Positions 10,801 to 21,739 of a DNA stretch of 64,000 nt are shown here, piece by piece (positions within the stretch are counted from its first letter, which is position 1; the number at the start of each line of letters is the position of its first letter). The DNA comes from Portulaca oleracea. Taxonomy: Eukaryota > Streptophyta > Magnoliopsida > Caryophyllales > Portulacaceae. The notes under the pieces are model-generated. The model searched no databases. It was given only the letters and a program-made list of their open reading frames with translations, and was not told the origin of the DNA. Where the stretch lies: contig CM055879.1 of assembly GCA_029582165.1 (NCBI GenBank), forward strand, positions 34,452,330 to 34,516,329, in the 5' to 3' direction. A program made the translations under genes and the position numbers.

Positions 10801-12964
10801 TTATAGTTTTTCTTGTGTTAAAATCAGGTTGTTGGTACCCTTTATACACATCACCAAAAATGTGTGATTGTGGACACTCAAGCCCCTGGGAACAACAGGA
10901 AGATCACGGCTTTCCTAGGAGGTCTAGACCTTTGCGATGGCCGTTATGATACCCCTGATCATCGTCTCTATCGCGATCTTGACACTGTTTACAAGGATGA
11001 TTTCCACAATCCAATACTTTCTGTAAGTTCATTCGCCAACGTATATTAATCAGTACTCCCATCAGAACCCGATACCCAACGTGCTCGTATGATGACTTTT
11101 GGTTATCTCAGGGATCCAAGGGGCCTAGAGAGCCATGGCATGATCTGCACTGCAAAATTGAAGGCCCAGCTGCATACGATGTCCTGATGAACTTTGAGCA
11201 GCGCTGGAGAAAAGCCACGAAATGGTCATTGAGAAGGAAGCTCGAGAGCATCTCTCATTGGCACGACGATGCGTTACTAAGAATAGATCGCATCTCTTGG
11301 ATACTCAGCCCCAATGAGAGTACACACAGTAATGATCCAAAGTTATGGGCGTGCGACGAGAATGACCCAGAGAGTTGGCACGTACAGGTGACCCTCCTAT
11401 ACCGGCTTAACCAACTTCTTACTGGCTTAAGTAACACCCTATACTGAACTTTGTCTCGTGTTTCGAATGGCAGATTTTCCGATCCATAGACTCCGGGTCA
11501 GTGATAGGATTTCCAAAGGATGTCCGGGAGGCGGAATCTCAGGTTTGTTTACAAGATATATTTCGATATTTCAATTCATCCTCTGTTATGTATGAAGTGA
11601 TACCATAGCTGCCTATTATCATTGCAGAACCTTGTGTGTGCCAAGAACTTGGTAATAGACAAGAGCATCCAAACAGCGTACATTGAAGCTATTAGATCCG
11701 CACAGCATTTCATATACATTGAGAACCAATACTTTCTTGGTTCGTCGTATTTTTGGCCATCCTACAGAAGTGCAGGTACGTATGTATGAATTGCTTTGAA
11801 ATTTTCTAGTAGTATATATTGTTTGATTGCTGCGTATACTCAGTTTACCCGCCAATGTGTTAGGAGCTGAGCATTTGATACCGATGGAGCTGACACTGAA
11901 GATAATTAGCAAGATTAAAGCCAAGGAGAGATTTGCAGTGTACATTGTTATCCCAATGTATCCAGAGGGTGTTCCATCCTCTGCTTCTGTACAAGAAATC
12001 CTTTTCTGGCAGGTAAGTTTGTTGAAACATGCTACGCTGGTTGAAACCCTTCGACGATTTACTTAACACTCTATTATTTGTTCAAATACTGTAGGCACAA
12101 ACGATGCAAATGATGTATGACTTGATAGCACAGGCGCTTAAAGACATGAACGTTGAGGATGCACACCCACAGGACTACCTGAACTTCTACTGCCTTGGAA
12201 ATCGAGAACCCCCATTGGATTCATTAGGTGAATTCCAACCGGGTTGCAGCAGCAATGGTGATGCGGTATGCACGTAACATTCTTAACCTCTGTACATATA
12301 TGGTCCATGATTACATTTTATAGTTGAGCATCTAATGTTGATTACATTTTCGCAGATGTCAGCATCACAGAAATACAGAAGATTCATGGTATATGTGCAC
12401 GCCAAAGGGATGATAGTTGATGATGAATATGTGATTCTGGGTTCAGCAAATATTAACCAGCGATCAATGGCTGGGTCCAGAGACACTGAGATAGCTATGG
12501 GGGCTTATCAACCCCACCACACCTGGGGTCGAAAGAACGGCCATCCATATGGTCAGGTACGTACACACGTCATTTTTTGCCTATAAGTGTCGAACCACTT
12601 GAACCAGCTTGTGCTGGTGCTTTCCGATTGATAGTGTGTTAACTCAAATGATTTATCGTGTGATCAGGTATACGGGTACAGAATGTCGTTGTGGGGGGAG
12701 CACCTAGGAGGGGTAGACGACATATTCAAGGAGGCGCATGCTTTGGAATGTGTTAAGAGTGTGAACAGGATAGCGGAAGAGAACTGGAACAAATACGTTG
12801 ATGAAGAATACGCTCCATTACAAGGGCACCTCCTTCGGTACCCAGTGAAGATAGACAAGGACGGAAAGGTCAGCCCCCTGCCTGGGCACGAACAGTTCCC
12901 AGACGTTGGGGGTAAAGTGCTAGGAGCACAGACAGCTTCCCTCCCAGACGCTCTCACAACTTAA
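7810..12964 (+). CDS. PLDdelta-like: phospholipase D, delta type (11 exons)
   Basis: Predicted to hydrolyse membrane phospholipids to phosphatidic acid; delta-type enzymes act mainly at the plasma membrane. Exons: 7810-8372, 9384-9807, 10490-10606, 10828-11022, 11112-11387, 11474-11542, 11628-11775, 11864-12012, 12095-12265, 12356-12556, 12668-12964. All join in frame to give 869 aa, the usual size. An N-terminal C2 domain (about residues 15-190, with [19 protein letters not shown] and SDPYVTV) is followed by two catalytic HKD motifs: HQKCVIVD (H377, K379, D384) and HAKGMIVD (H719, K721, D726). IYIENQYF and the C-terminal [23 protein letters not shown] match the delta class. The ATG at 7810 is the first in its leader; 7816 is a possible alternative. 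Intron 3 has a GC donor (10607-10827); all others are GT-AG. I see no defect in the reading frame. Confidence 0.93.
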
Positions 12965-13394
12965 TCACAAATTAAGTTTTGAGGCATCTGGTAGTATATA
13001 TTTCCACTTGTCTACACTATAATTTACACGTAAATTATCTGTTTGATAATCCATTTTTAACACATTAACAAAGATCAGGGAGTATATAAACGTTGATTGT
13101 AATTTTTGACTGTTTTTCTTTTTTACAATCTATTTGATTTTCTCCCTTTACTTTCCCTGTGGTTTTTGGGGTTTGTGACAGTTTGGGTGTAGGAGGGAGA
13201 GGAGGAGGGACAGTTTTTGTGTTGAGTTGTAATGCAGGACTGACAATTGTACAGGGTGTAGAGAAAAAGAATTGAATGACAATTGTACTGTACAGTATTG
13301 TTTTACTCCAGTTTGTATGGCACAAAATCAAAATCAAGTCCTGGTGAGATAACACAATTCTTGTGAATATCAGTTTTAAGGCTTTAAGAAAATA
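12965..13394. other. phospholipase D 3' region
   Basis: AT-rich sequence after the TAA stop, presumably 3' untranslated region followed by the gap to the convergent plastocyanin gene. I see no other gene here. Confidence 0.4.
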
Positions 13395-13652
13395 CTCCCT
13401 CTGTTTCAAATAATTTATCCCATTTGACTTTAATTTGCATGGTCTTTAATATAATGCTAGACCATGATTTTTTTGCATTCTATCTTATCAACACTAGTAA
13501 GGTTAGATATAGGTATAAGTATTTTTTATAATAAATCTAATAGTGATAGTTTTATACACTAAGTGATCATATAATTTGATAAATTAACGATCAAAAGTTA
13601 CAAAGTTTGACATTATTAATGAAATAGGGCAAATTTTTTGAGCCGGAGAGAG
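13395..13652. mobile_element. Stowaway MITE
   Basis: TA-flanked element starting CTCCCTCTGTTTC and ending GAGCCGGAGAGAG, the inverted terminal pattern of Stowaway (Tc1/mariner-derived) MITEs. It sits between the convergent phospholipase D and plastocyanin genes. Confidence 0.8.
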
Positions 13653-14000
13653 TAAGCAAAATGCTATAAATCAAGATAACTTATCACAATGCAATCCTTG
13701 ATTAAAATCTTATAAAAATGATGGTAAGTGCGTTATTAAATTTTAAATTTATAATAAATATAATTACAAAGTAAATAAAATTATATTTTTATCTAAAATT
13801 ATACTTTTATCTATGACTCATTCATTTGTAAAACCAGACATGATCAGTAGCAATAGGGGTTTTTTTTAAGAAACCCAACAACGTTGATTCTTTACAATTG
13901 CTTATTAGGCGACAAATTTGATGATGATATACAAATAACAACTCTCTCTATACATACGAAGAAGAAAACATAAGTTGGAAGCGACCTTTGTGTTTAGAAT

Positions 14001-14483
14001 TTACTGGACAGTTACTTTTCCGATCATGCCAGCAGCCCTGTGAGGGGTGCAGTAGAAGGTGTATGTCCCTTTCTCCGTCAGCTTGACTTTGTAGGTCTCT
14101 CCAGCAGCTTCCAGAAGGTCCTCCTCCGGCATAGATATCGTCGCCGGATCCACGCCGGCGGGAAGCGACTCCTCGTCGAACACCACGTTGTGAGGGTACC
14201 CTGCGTTGTTCTTGAAAACAATCTCCTCTCCGGCCGCCACCGTGAATTCGCCGGGGATGAACGCCAGCGACCCATCTGTGCCGCCCATCAGCACTTCCAT
14301 GCCCATCGCACTTCCGGCGAGCAGCCCGGTTGTGGCTGCGGCGGCGACGCCGACGGCGATGCCCATATCCTTAAGGGACGCCTTCACGGCCGTCCTGGGG
14401 GTGGTTGCCGGTGCTGCGGTGGTTGCGATCCTGGCGATGCCCGCCTTGAGGCCGGAGAAGCAAGGGATGGTGACGGTGGCCAT
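14001..14483 (-). CDS. PETE: plastocyanin precursor, chloroplastic
   Basis: The copper protein that carries electrons from cytochrome f to photosystem I in the thylakoid lumen. One uninterrupted frame of 160 aa starts at ATG 14483. Residues 1-61 form a bipartite transit peptide: a Ser/Thr/Ala/Arg-rich stromal part, then a hydrophobic thylakoid-transfer segment ([17 protein letters not shown]). The mature part begins MEVLMGG and is exactly 99 residues. In mature numbering the copper ligands are H37, C84, H87 and M92, within GYPHNVVF and [10 protein letters not shown]. Tyr83 and acidic patches DEE (42-44) and EED (59-61) for docking are present. The residue before the inferred cleavage is Gly (SAMG) where Ala is usual. 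The gene converges on phospholipase D, and a MITE lies about 0.3 kb upstream in its promoter region. Confidence 0.97.
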   Translation of the reverse strand: MATVTIPCFSGLKAGIARIATTAAPATTPRTAVKASLKDMGIAVGVAAAATTGLLAGSAMGMEVLMGGTDGSLAFIPGEFTVAAGEEIVFKNNAGYPHNVVFDEESLPAGVDPATISMPEEDLLEAAGETYKVKLTEKGTYTFYCTPHRAAGMIGKVTVQ

Positions 14484-14798
14484 GGGAGTTTAGTTATTGG
14501 TGTGACCGGAACGTGTTCGATGAAATGAAAAGATGTACGTACCGTTTGGTTGGAGGCTTGACTAGTTGAGTTTGTATTTGGCCAAGAAGGTGGCGGTAAT
14601 TTTCAGTTGTGTAGTGACTAGTGATGTTGATGTAGATTTCTCTAGAGCAGGGGAGATATCAGAGAATGTGGGATTACCTGGTTGGTTCAAATGGATTTTA
14701 CTATGATAGCATTGAATATATGGTCATCAAAAGAGAAACATGGAATTTGTGGGCTTTGCATAGCAATCATTTTCATTGGATTGTGTTTATTGTCTAAT

Positions 14799-15689
14799 GA
14801 GTTCTCGGGTAAAAATGCCACTAAACTATGTATAAATGACAAATTTGTCACCTGAAAAAAAAAAATATGTTATGAAACTACCACTAATTTATGTTAATAG
14901 TAACAAAGATATCACTTTACCGGATGTGGACTTGTTAACCCATCTTCTTCTTTCTCAACCTTCCCCCATTTCCCCTGCTTCGTCCACCATAACCCAACCC
15001 TTTTCCCTATTTGTTTCATACCCAAAAATTAGGGTTTTTCCTCTCCTTCAATTGTTAGTTCAGAAAACTCTAATTTCTCACAAAAAGCAACAATGGTTGA
15101 ACATAGGAGAGAGAAAATGAGTTTGTAGGCGGTTTTCAGCAGCAAGTTTGATGTTTTCCGAGGTCTTTCCGGGTTAAAATTAGTAAGTATAATTTCCAAT
15201 TGATGATTTTTTAAGATTAGAGTATGTGGGTGTATGTGATTTGGTTTGATTTGGATAATTTGGATTGGTGGGTTTGATTCATTTTTCTTGGGTGTTGGCG
15301 ACTATTTTTGCAACAGTCGTGAATGATGGTGGTGTTGGTGTTAGATTGTTAGCCATAAGATGTTGGGTGAAGGTGGGTACGTCGATGGTTTTGGTGGTGG
15401 CAAGCAGTGGTGGTGGTGTAATGGTGGCAATGGAGGTGGAAGGAATGGAGTTATAGAGGTGGTGTTAGCTTTTAGGGGTTTTTTTTTTAGTTGATTAGGT
15501 AATTAGTGAATGTAATTAGTGAGTTAGACGGGATTTACCTGTTATATTAGGCCGTTCAACAATTCGAGCAGGTTAACTGGCATTTTCATACTAATTCACA
15601 TATTTTAATGGCAATTTCATAACCATTTTTTTTCGGGTGGCAAATTTGTCATTTCTACATAGTTTATTGGCATTTTTATCCGAGAACTC
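14799..15689. mobile_element. MULE-MITE (possible Pack-MULE) in the plastocyanin promoter region
   Basis: Long inverted repeats of about 90 bp: the left end is GAGTTCTCGGGTAAAAATGC and the right end reverse complemented is GAGTTCTCGGATAAAAATGC, continuing through AAACTATGTA.AAATGACAAATTTG. The flanks are ATTGTCTAAT (14789-14798) and ATTGTCCAAT (15690-15699), a 10-bp duplication with one mismatch. The interior has a CT-rich leader-like stretch, a short ATG frame at about 15091 and a GGTGGTG-rich section, so it may hold captured host sequence; I cannot identify the source. Confidence 0.8.
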
Positions 15690-15769
15690 ATTGTCCAATC
15701 ATACAACCGGCCCTTTTCTCTTGTCTTGTAAAAAAAAAGTGAGAGATAATGTAAGGAAAGTATGAAAGT

Positions 15770-16024
15770 ATTTGTTTCCGTTCCATATTATTTGTTCTTT
15801 TTTGAAATTGCACAGTTAAATTATAAAATTTTAATTATAAATTTCTCAAAGTATGTAATAATTTGATAAATAAAATTATTATAATTATATTCGCAACAAA
15901 AAATACTATCATAAAAGTATAATACTACAATTATTAATAAAATTTTATATAAAAAATTGTTAAACAAAGAGTGACATTGGGAATGTGACACTATACAAAT
16001 AGAAAAATAATATGGAATAGAGAG
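15770..16024. mobile_element. degenerate Stowaway MITE
   Basis: The left end GTTTCCGTTCCATATTATTTG and the right end AATAATATGGAATAGAGAG are inverted and match the TTCCATATTAATTG subfamily found at 43641, 43957, 51209 and 58642. Boundaries are approximate. Confidence 0.55.
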
Positions 16025-16850
16025 CGTACACAATGTAAGAAAAGTAATCAAATTTGTGTAAATGTTAGTACCTGGGCCAAGTTAATTAACGAAAGTGAGT
16101 AAAAGTAGTTTAAGTAATGTAAGTAAAAACCTTGCTTTACAAAAGAACAAGGTATGAGATTTTAGTTGTGTCGATCTTTTTCCTTTTTTGCAAGCAGATA
16201 GTGGGAACAATATAAGAATAAATTGGTGATATTATTCCAACAGTACAAGAGAATCATAAGACATGTGAGAATCACGTAAAACAAGCTAAGGATCGTATAT
16301 AAACTAAACATAAGTAATATGATCAACACATGACCAAACTAGATTTGACATGGATCGTGTCATGATCCAGAGAGCAAGAATATGGGAAATGGGTCTCACA
16401 TAAACCGTGTCACCCCTGACATGGTCTGTGTCAGTGCCAAATTCTCAATTAATGCCCAACATCTATTTCATTTGGTTTGTTAATACATAATCTTTATTTA
16501 ACACATGTCAACCCCAACAACTATATTTGTGATATGATGTGTGGTCAATTAATTTTGTCAAGATCATGATTCTAATTAAGCACCCTAATTAAATCATTGA
16601 CCATATCTTAATTAAGGGTTGTAGGATATCTCCTATAAACAGGAATCATTTGTAAACAATTTGTCATATCTAATCACAACCTCTCATTATTGTCTAAACT
16701 GCAACTATACTTGTGAATCAACCGAGAAACAAGTTTCTTTAGTGTGTTAAGTGAATAAGGAATTTGGTAGGTGACTCTAAGACCTTGTTTAGGTGTTATA
16801 TTCGGATATTTCCTTCATCGCAAAAGAGACTAAAAGTCTAAAAGCAGGGC
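16025..16850. other. intergenic DNA, no gene seen
   Basis: No exon found. The stretch 16610-16760 (TATCTCCTATAAACAGG followed by a leader-like run) faintly resembles the TATA-R region of a decayed LTR, but no second LTR, primer site or clean TG...CA ends were seen. Confidence 0.3.
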
Positions 16851-17497
16851 TAAGCATTGTTCAATCCGGACTAAAATTTGGATTGGACTGAAAATTATCG
16901 GTCCAATCCCTAGTCCAAATAATTTTCATCTTTGGTCTCGGTCCAAACCTCCAGACCAAACTGAGTGGACTGAAAATCGACAAAAGGATCAAACTTTTTT
17001 AATAACATATCGAATGTTTAGGGGTTACACTACCTAACTCCTTCGGAGTCTCGGTCCCTCCTTCCAGTCCCAACTCACCACACTCGGTCAATCCCCATGG
17101 GACTCGTCTTCTCCCACCCAACTCCCCTCACACTCTTACACACCGCCAACCCTCGCGCATCAACGCCTCCTCTCTCACTCTCTCAGTCGCTTGCCCCTCG
17201 TCTTAGGCCATAGATGCCGTCAATCCGTCATCGGTGTCTGGACAACAACCAATGATGGAAACTGCCCTAAATCACTCAAAACTCGCCTATAACCCTAATA
17301 AACTAACGCTACTTCACCGGCCGCCGGCCGCCGCCAAAGTTCAGTCCATTCTGGCGGTTCAGTTCCTGACCTACAAAGGTACGATCCGTCTAGTCCAAGA
17401 GGACCAAGATCAAACTTTTTTCAGTCTAATGTTTGGTCCATCCCAGTCCTACAGTTAGGTTCTCGGTCCATTCGATCCAATCCCGAACCAATACTTA
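16851..17497. mobile_element. GC-word MITE-like element
   Basis: Probable inverted ends: TAAGCATTGTTCAATCCGG on the left, TAAGTATTGGTTCGGGATTGG reverse complemented on the right. The interior is rich in GGTCC/GGACC words (TCGGTCCAAAC, GGTCCATCCCAGTCC) and holds a GC-rich, leader-like segment at 17040-17220. No target duplication could be assigned. Confidence 0.45.
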
Positions 17498-17715
17498 ACT
17501 TATCTAAAAGAGCCTATTTTTTAGATACTAATTTTGAAAAGTGGATTGTTTTGTGGTAATAATTACTTGTGTTAGCAATTGTGAACGAGATGGTGAGTTC
17601 AATTTGTCCTATATGCCTTAATCCAACTATTCTGTTTTTTCCTCGTGTCAACGAAATTATACTTAAATATGTCGTTGCTTAAAAAAAGAAACTCTTTTCA
17701 AAAGTAAAGTTTAAG

Positions 17716-18131
17716 TAGACTTGTTTAATGGGCCGGGGACCCGCCTGGCCCGACCCGAAAAATTGTGGGTCAATGTCACAAATTTAGAAGGTGACCCGAC
17801 CTGGCCCGAAAAACTCGGGGCCTCAATGTATGGTCGGGTCGGGCTTGGGCCGGGGGTCGGTGACGCGGCCCGGCCCGGCCCGCCGACCCGACTAAATACA
17901 TTTTTTTAAAAAAAATATTAGATTAATTTTTAGTTTTTTTGCGACCCGACTTGATGACCCGGCTAAATAAATAAAAAAAATGCGTAGACTTTTATGCTTT
18001 TTAATTTAAAAAAAATCCGTTTTATATATTTGTCGACCCGTTGACCCGGCCCGCGGCCCGTAGGGTCAAAAACTTTCGGCCCGACTGGCCCGACCCGTGA
18101 CTCGGCCCAACTCGACCTTTGAACAGGTCTA
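17716..18131. mobile_element. GC-word MITE (GGCCCGACCCG repeats)
   Basis: Inverted ends TAGACTTGTTTAATGGGCCG and TAGACCTGTTCAAAGGTCG (right end reverse complemented). The interior is dominated by short GC words such as GGCCCGACCCG and CCCGGCCCGCGGCCCG, which stand out from the AT-rich surroundings. The one long open frame here is a by-product of this composition. Confidence 0.55.
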
Positions 18132-18172
18132 AATTATGTATGACCCTGTCCGTTGACCATTGAAAGCCTTAA

Positions 18173-19206
18173 GGGCCTGTTTGGTGGGTATAAAAGGAAT
18201 GGAATAAGTCATGAATGAGTTCTAATTCATGTTTTTGCTGTTTGGAGAGCAGTTTCTGGAATGGAATAGTAATCCTTGGGGATTTGCTATCCCTTCCAAA
18301 TGGGGGATTAGAAACCTCCCAAATGTGAGGGGAATAGGCTATCCCTTTTCTTCAATAATAATAATAATAATAATAATGATAATTATTATTATTTATCAAT
18401 TGTTACATTTAATCAATAATAATTGATAATAATTAATAATTTAATAACTAATAATTAATAAAAAAATTATTCATTAATAAAAATATTAATAATTAATAAT
18501 TTACAATAATAATTAATATCAATATCAATAAAATTTAATAATTAATAATAAATATTAATATTAATATTATTAATTAATATTAGAAATTAATAATTAAATA
18601 TTAATTACTAATTATTATAATTACTTAATAATAATTTATAATAATTAATAAATAATATAATAAATAATATATAGCAAATAAAAAACAATGTTAAATACTT
18701 TATGGTTAATACTAATTAATAATAGTGACAATATTAATAAAAATTTAAAAATATAAATATTAATAATTATTTATTAATTAACAATTATTTAAATTAGTTA
18801 TTAATAATTGATAATAAATATAAGTTAACGAATAATAAATAATAAATAATAAATCGCAATAAATGAAGTATTATTATTAATTAATTATTCATAATTTATA
18901 ATTATTAAAAATAAATAATAAACAATAATGAATAAGATAATTAATAATTGATAATTATTAATTATTAATTTTTAAATTTTTAAATATTAAATTATAATTA
19001 ATTATTAATAGTAATTATAATCATTATATTTATAACAATAATAATAATAATAATAATAATAATGATAACTATACCTTTGATTCCATTCCTATGCTCACCA
19101 AACACTTTCAATTTGCGGTTCTGATTACATACTCAACCCTTTAGGATTCTCTCTAAACAATTAATTTCATACCCAATTCATTCTATTTTTCTCTCCAAAC
19201 AGACCC
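18173..19206. mobile_element. Tourist/Harbinger-like element with an almost pure A+T core
   Basis: Ends GGGCCTGTTTGGTGG and, reverse complemented from the right, GGGTCTGTTTGGAGAG, flanked by TAA on both sides (18170-18172, 19207-19209). Subterminal motifs also mirror each other (GGAATGGAATAAG near the left; CATACCCAATTCATTC near the right). Between about 18355 and 19070 the sequence is nearly only A and T, made of TAATAAT/AATTAATA words. Confidence 0.7.
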
Positions 19207-19240
19207 TAAAAGTTTCCAACTGGTTACGGCCCACACAACT

Positions 19241-20017
19241 AGGGGTGTTCATATTTCGGTCCGGACCGGTTGACCCAAAAAGACCGGACCAAAAACCCGG
19301 ACCAAACCCGGACCGAATGGTAACCGGTCCGGTCTTCGGTCCAAGTTTTTTACGTTTTCGGGTTCCGGTCCGGGTTGGTCTAAACCCGGAAAAACCCAAA
19401 CCCGGACCGGAAACCCAATTATTATAAAATTTAAATTTATTCAAAAAAAATATTCATGATATTGTAGGCGCTAATCACGCATAATAAATTATCACCTAAA
19501 AAAATATTATATCCTAATTCAACAGCCCCTCCCCACAAAATTAGAAAGATAATTATTTTGACATAATTTATCCTATTTTAACTTTGTATAAATCACGTAA
19601 ATGGTAATTAAATTTTAGCCAACTTTGTATGTATTTGTACGTGACTACAAATTTTGTCATATTTGTTATGTATTCTACCATATTATTATATCATTTAAAT
19701 TTGTATAATTCATTACTTTCTAAAATTTCCCAACATAATTTCATAAACAATAACTTACATTACAAAAACAAAATGTAATTTTTAACAAAATGACATACAT
19801 TAATTAACTAATCAATCATTTTACAAATTTGAATAGAAAATTTTTAAAAAATCTCAACTGGTCCAAACTGGCAGGTGTTGTCCCGTCCAATCTAATTGGG
19901 TTGGTGCAGGTTGGGAGGTTGTTTCCGGTCTGTCTTTGGTCAAAGTTTTGCTATTTGGGTTTGGTCAGGCCCAATTGTCTGTCGGATTGGTTCGGGTTTG
20001 ACCTAATGAACACCCCT
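19241..20017. mobile_element. MITE with AGGGGTGTTCAT ends, upstream of the SR45a-like gene
   Basis: The terminal inverted repeat AGGGGTGTTCAT is exact at both ends. Inner words GGTCCGGACCGG and CCCGGACC on the left, and GGTTCGGGTTTGACC on the right, belong to the same GC-word class as 16851 and 17716. Its right end is about 0.2 kb before the start codon of the SR45a-like gene, so it lies in or next to that promoter or leader. Confidence 0.65.
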
Positions 20018-20213
20018 GCACACAGCAAGAAAGGAAAAGGAAAAAAGGAAACAAAAATATCGGGGCGGGTAGTTATTTACAAATACTATTGTGGAATTAC
20101 AAGCTGGAGCTTGAAATCCAATTCGAAGGCCGTCGCAAACCCTAACCCTAAATCGCGACTCGCTCGTCTTCTTTCCTCAATTCTCTCTATACAGCGCTTG
20201 ATTTTGCACATCA

Positions 20214-21693
20214 ATGGTATATACTTGCGATCTCCTCGTTATTCCTTCATTTTTTTGGCAAGCAAGTTTCTGTTATGTGATTGACTAACTCTATGTCCCT
20301 GATTATATTTTGCAGGCGGATGCTCCGCGCAAAAGGTACTGTTTTTGATTCATCGCATTTTGTTCGTAAAATTGATTCTGTAATGTTTCGATCTTTTTTT
20401 TGTGGCGGTGCATAGCATAAAGTTATGATGTTCTGGCTTTCTTACAGCCGCGTAATTTGATTTGTCGATTCTAATGCAGTCTGAATCTTTCCTTTGTTGT
20501 TCACACCAGTTATTGCGTGATTAGTTATGGAGTGGTTCAATTTGAGATCGCTTTAAATGTTTGGCCGTTTGGGGAATCGATTTAAACTTTGAATTTACCT
20601 GTATATTTTACAATGTAGTCCAATGTTTAGTGAATACCGTTGATTGCTGCGTGTAATTTCAAAGATGAATGCTTCCCAAATTTCTGGAAGATTGATGCTA
20701 AAATTTCAATGATGGTCTGAAGGAAACCGTTTCCAGAGTGAACTGTTATTTTTCCAAAAATAATGAGTGCATAGTGCCGGATGTGATGTGTATTCTTGAT
20801 AAGATGAAAACTTGTAATGATAAATCAGGGAGAGAGCACCCACTACAATATTACATTGTCATTTTGTGTTTGATATTCTGTATATCTTACCGTAATTCTG
20901 TAAATATGGTCCAGTGGAGTCTCTAGAAATCTCTTTGTTGGGTCTGAGTTGTTGCCCTTGGCATGTATGTATCATAAATTTCATGATTGGGTTCATGTGG
21001 TTAGGTGTTTCTTCAGAAACATATTATTCATTAGCTGCCACTTGTGATGGAAACTAATTGCCTTTGTTGGGTGATTACAGTGTGGGCTTGTTGTGTCTAA
21101 TCTTTGCTCTATGCTCGTGTTATTGCCTTATAATGAAGATATCGATAATTTATGAAACAGAGGGGAAGCAACTGAGATAATAAAAGTTAGGATTGGGGAG
21201 GCTGAATGAAAACCCTGCAAAGCTACCGTCTTGGTGGATATATATGCGTTTGCAGGGTGTTTTATGCGATTATAAGTTTTTGGTCTTGTATGTTTCCTAT
21301 CACAGGTCATATAAATCTTTTCCTTTGCCTTGATCTCCATATCATACTGTATATATAATATAAGCTGAAAGTTCTCAGTGGTTAATATTGGCTAATATTG
21401 ATTAGTGAACCTTGCTGAACTTTAGCCACAGGTTGTGTGAGACTCCGGTCGTAAGTGTATTACTAATGTTTACCTAACAGATGCTGGTGAAGCAGTCAGA
21501 CCTTTGATGTTTTTCATTGTCATTTATGGTTATCCTGGTTAACTTTGTTACAAAAAGCGCGCCTAGGCTCATAGAAGCCCAAAGCCCAAACCGTTGTGCC
21601 TTGATAGGAAAAGCTTGCGTTTTTTGGTACTTTAAACCTAGGTCAAAAACTTTTGTATGTGGCATCAACCCAAGTTTTCATGATTTTTCTGTC

Positions 21694-21739
<46 letters not shown>

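Noticed and set aside
14040..14528. 162-codon plus-strand frame over plastocyanin
   Set aside because: Antisense shadow; the minus strand encodes a complete plastocyanin with all copper ligands.
16610..16800. Possible solo LTR
   Set aside because: Only a TATA-like and leader-like impression; no TG...CA ends, target duplication or second copy seen.
17721..17909. 62-codon GC-rich frame
   Set aside because: Lies inside the GGCCCGACCCG MITE and reflects its repeated words; no protein family features.
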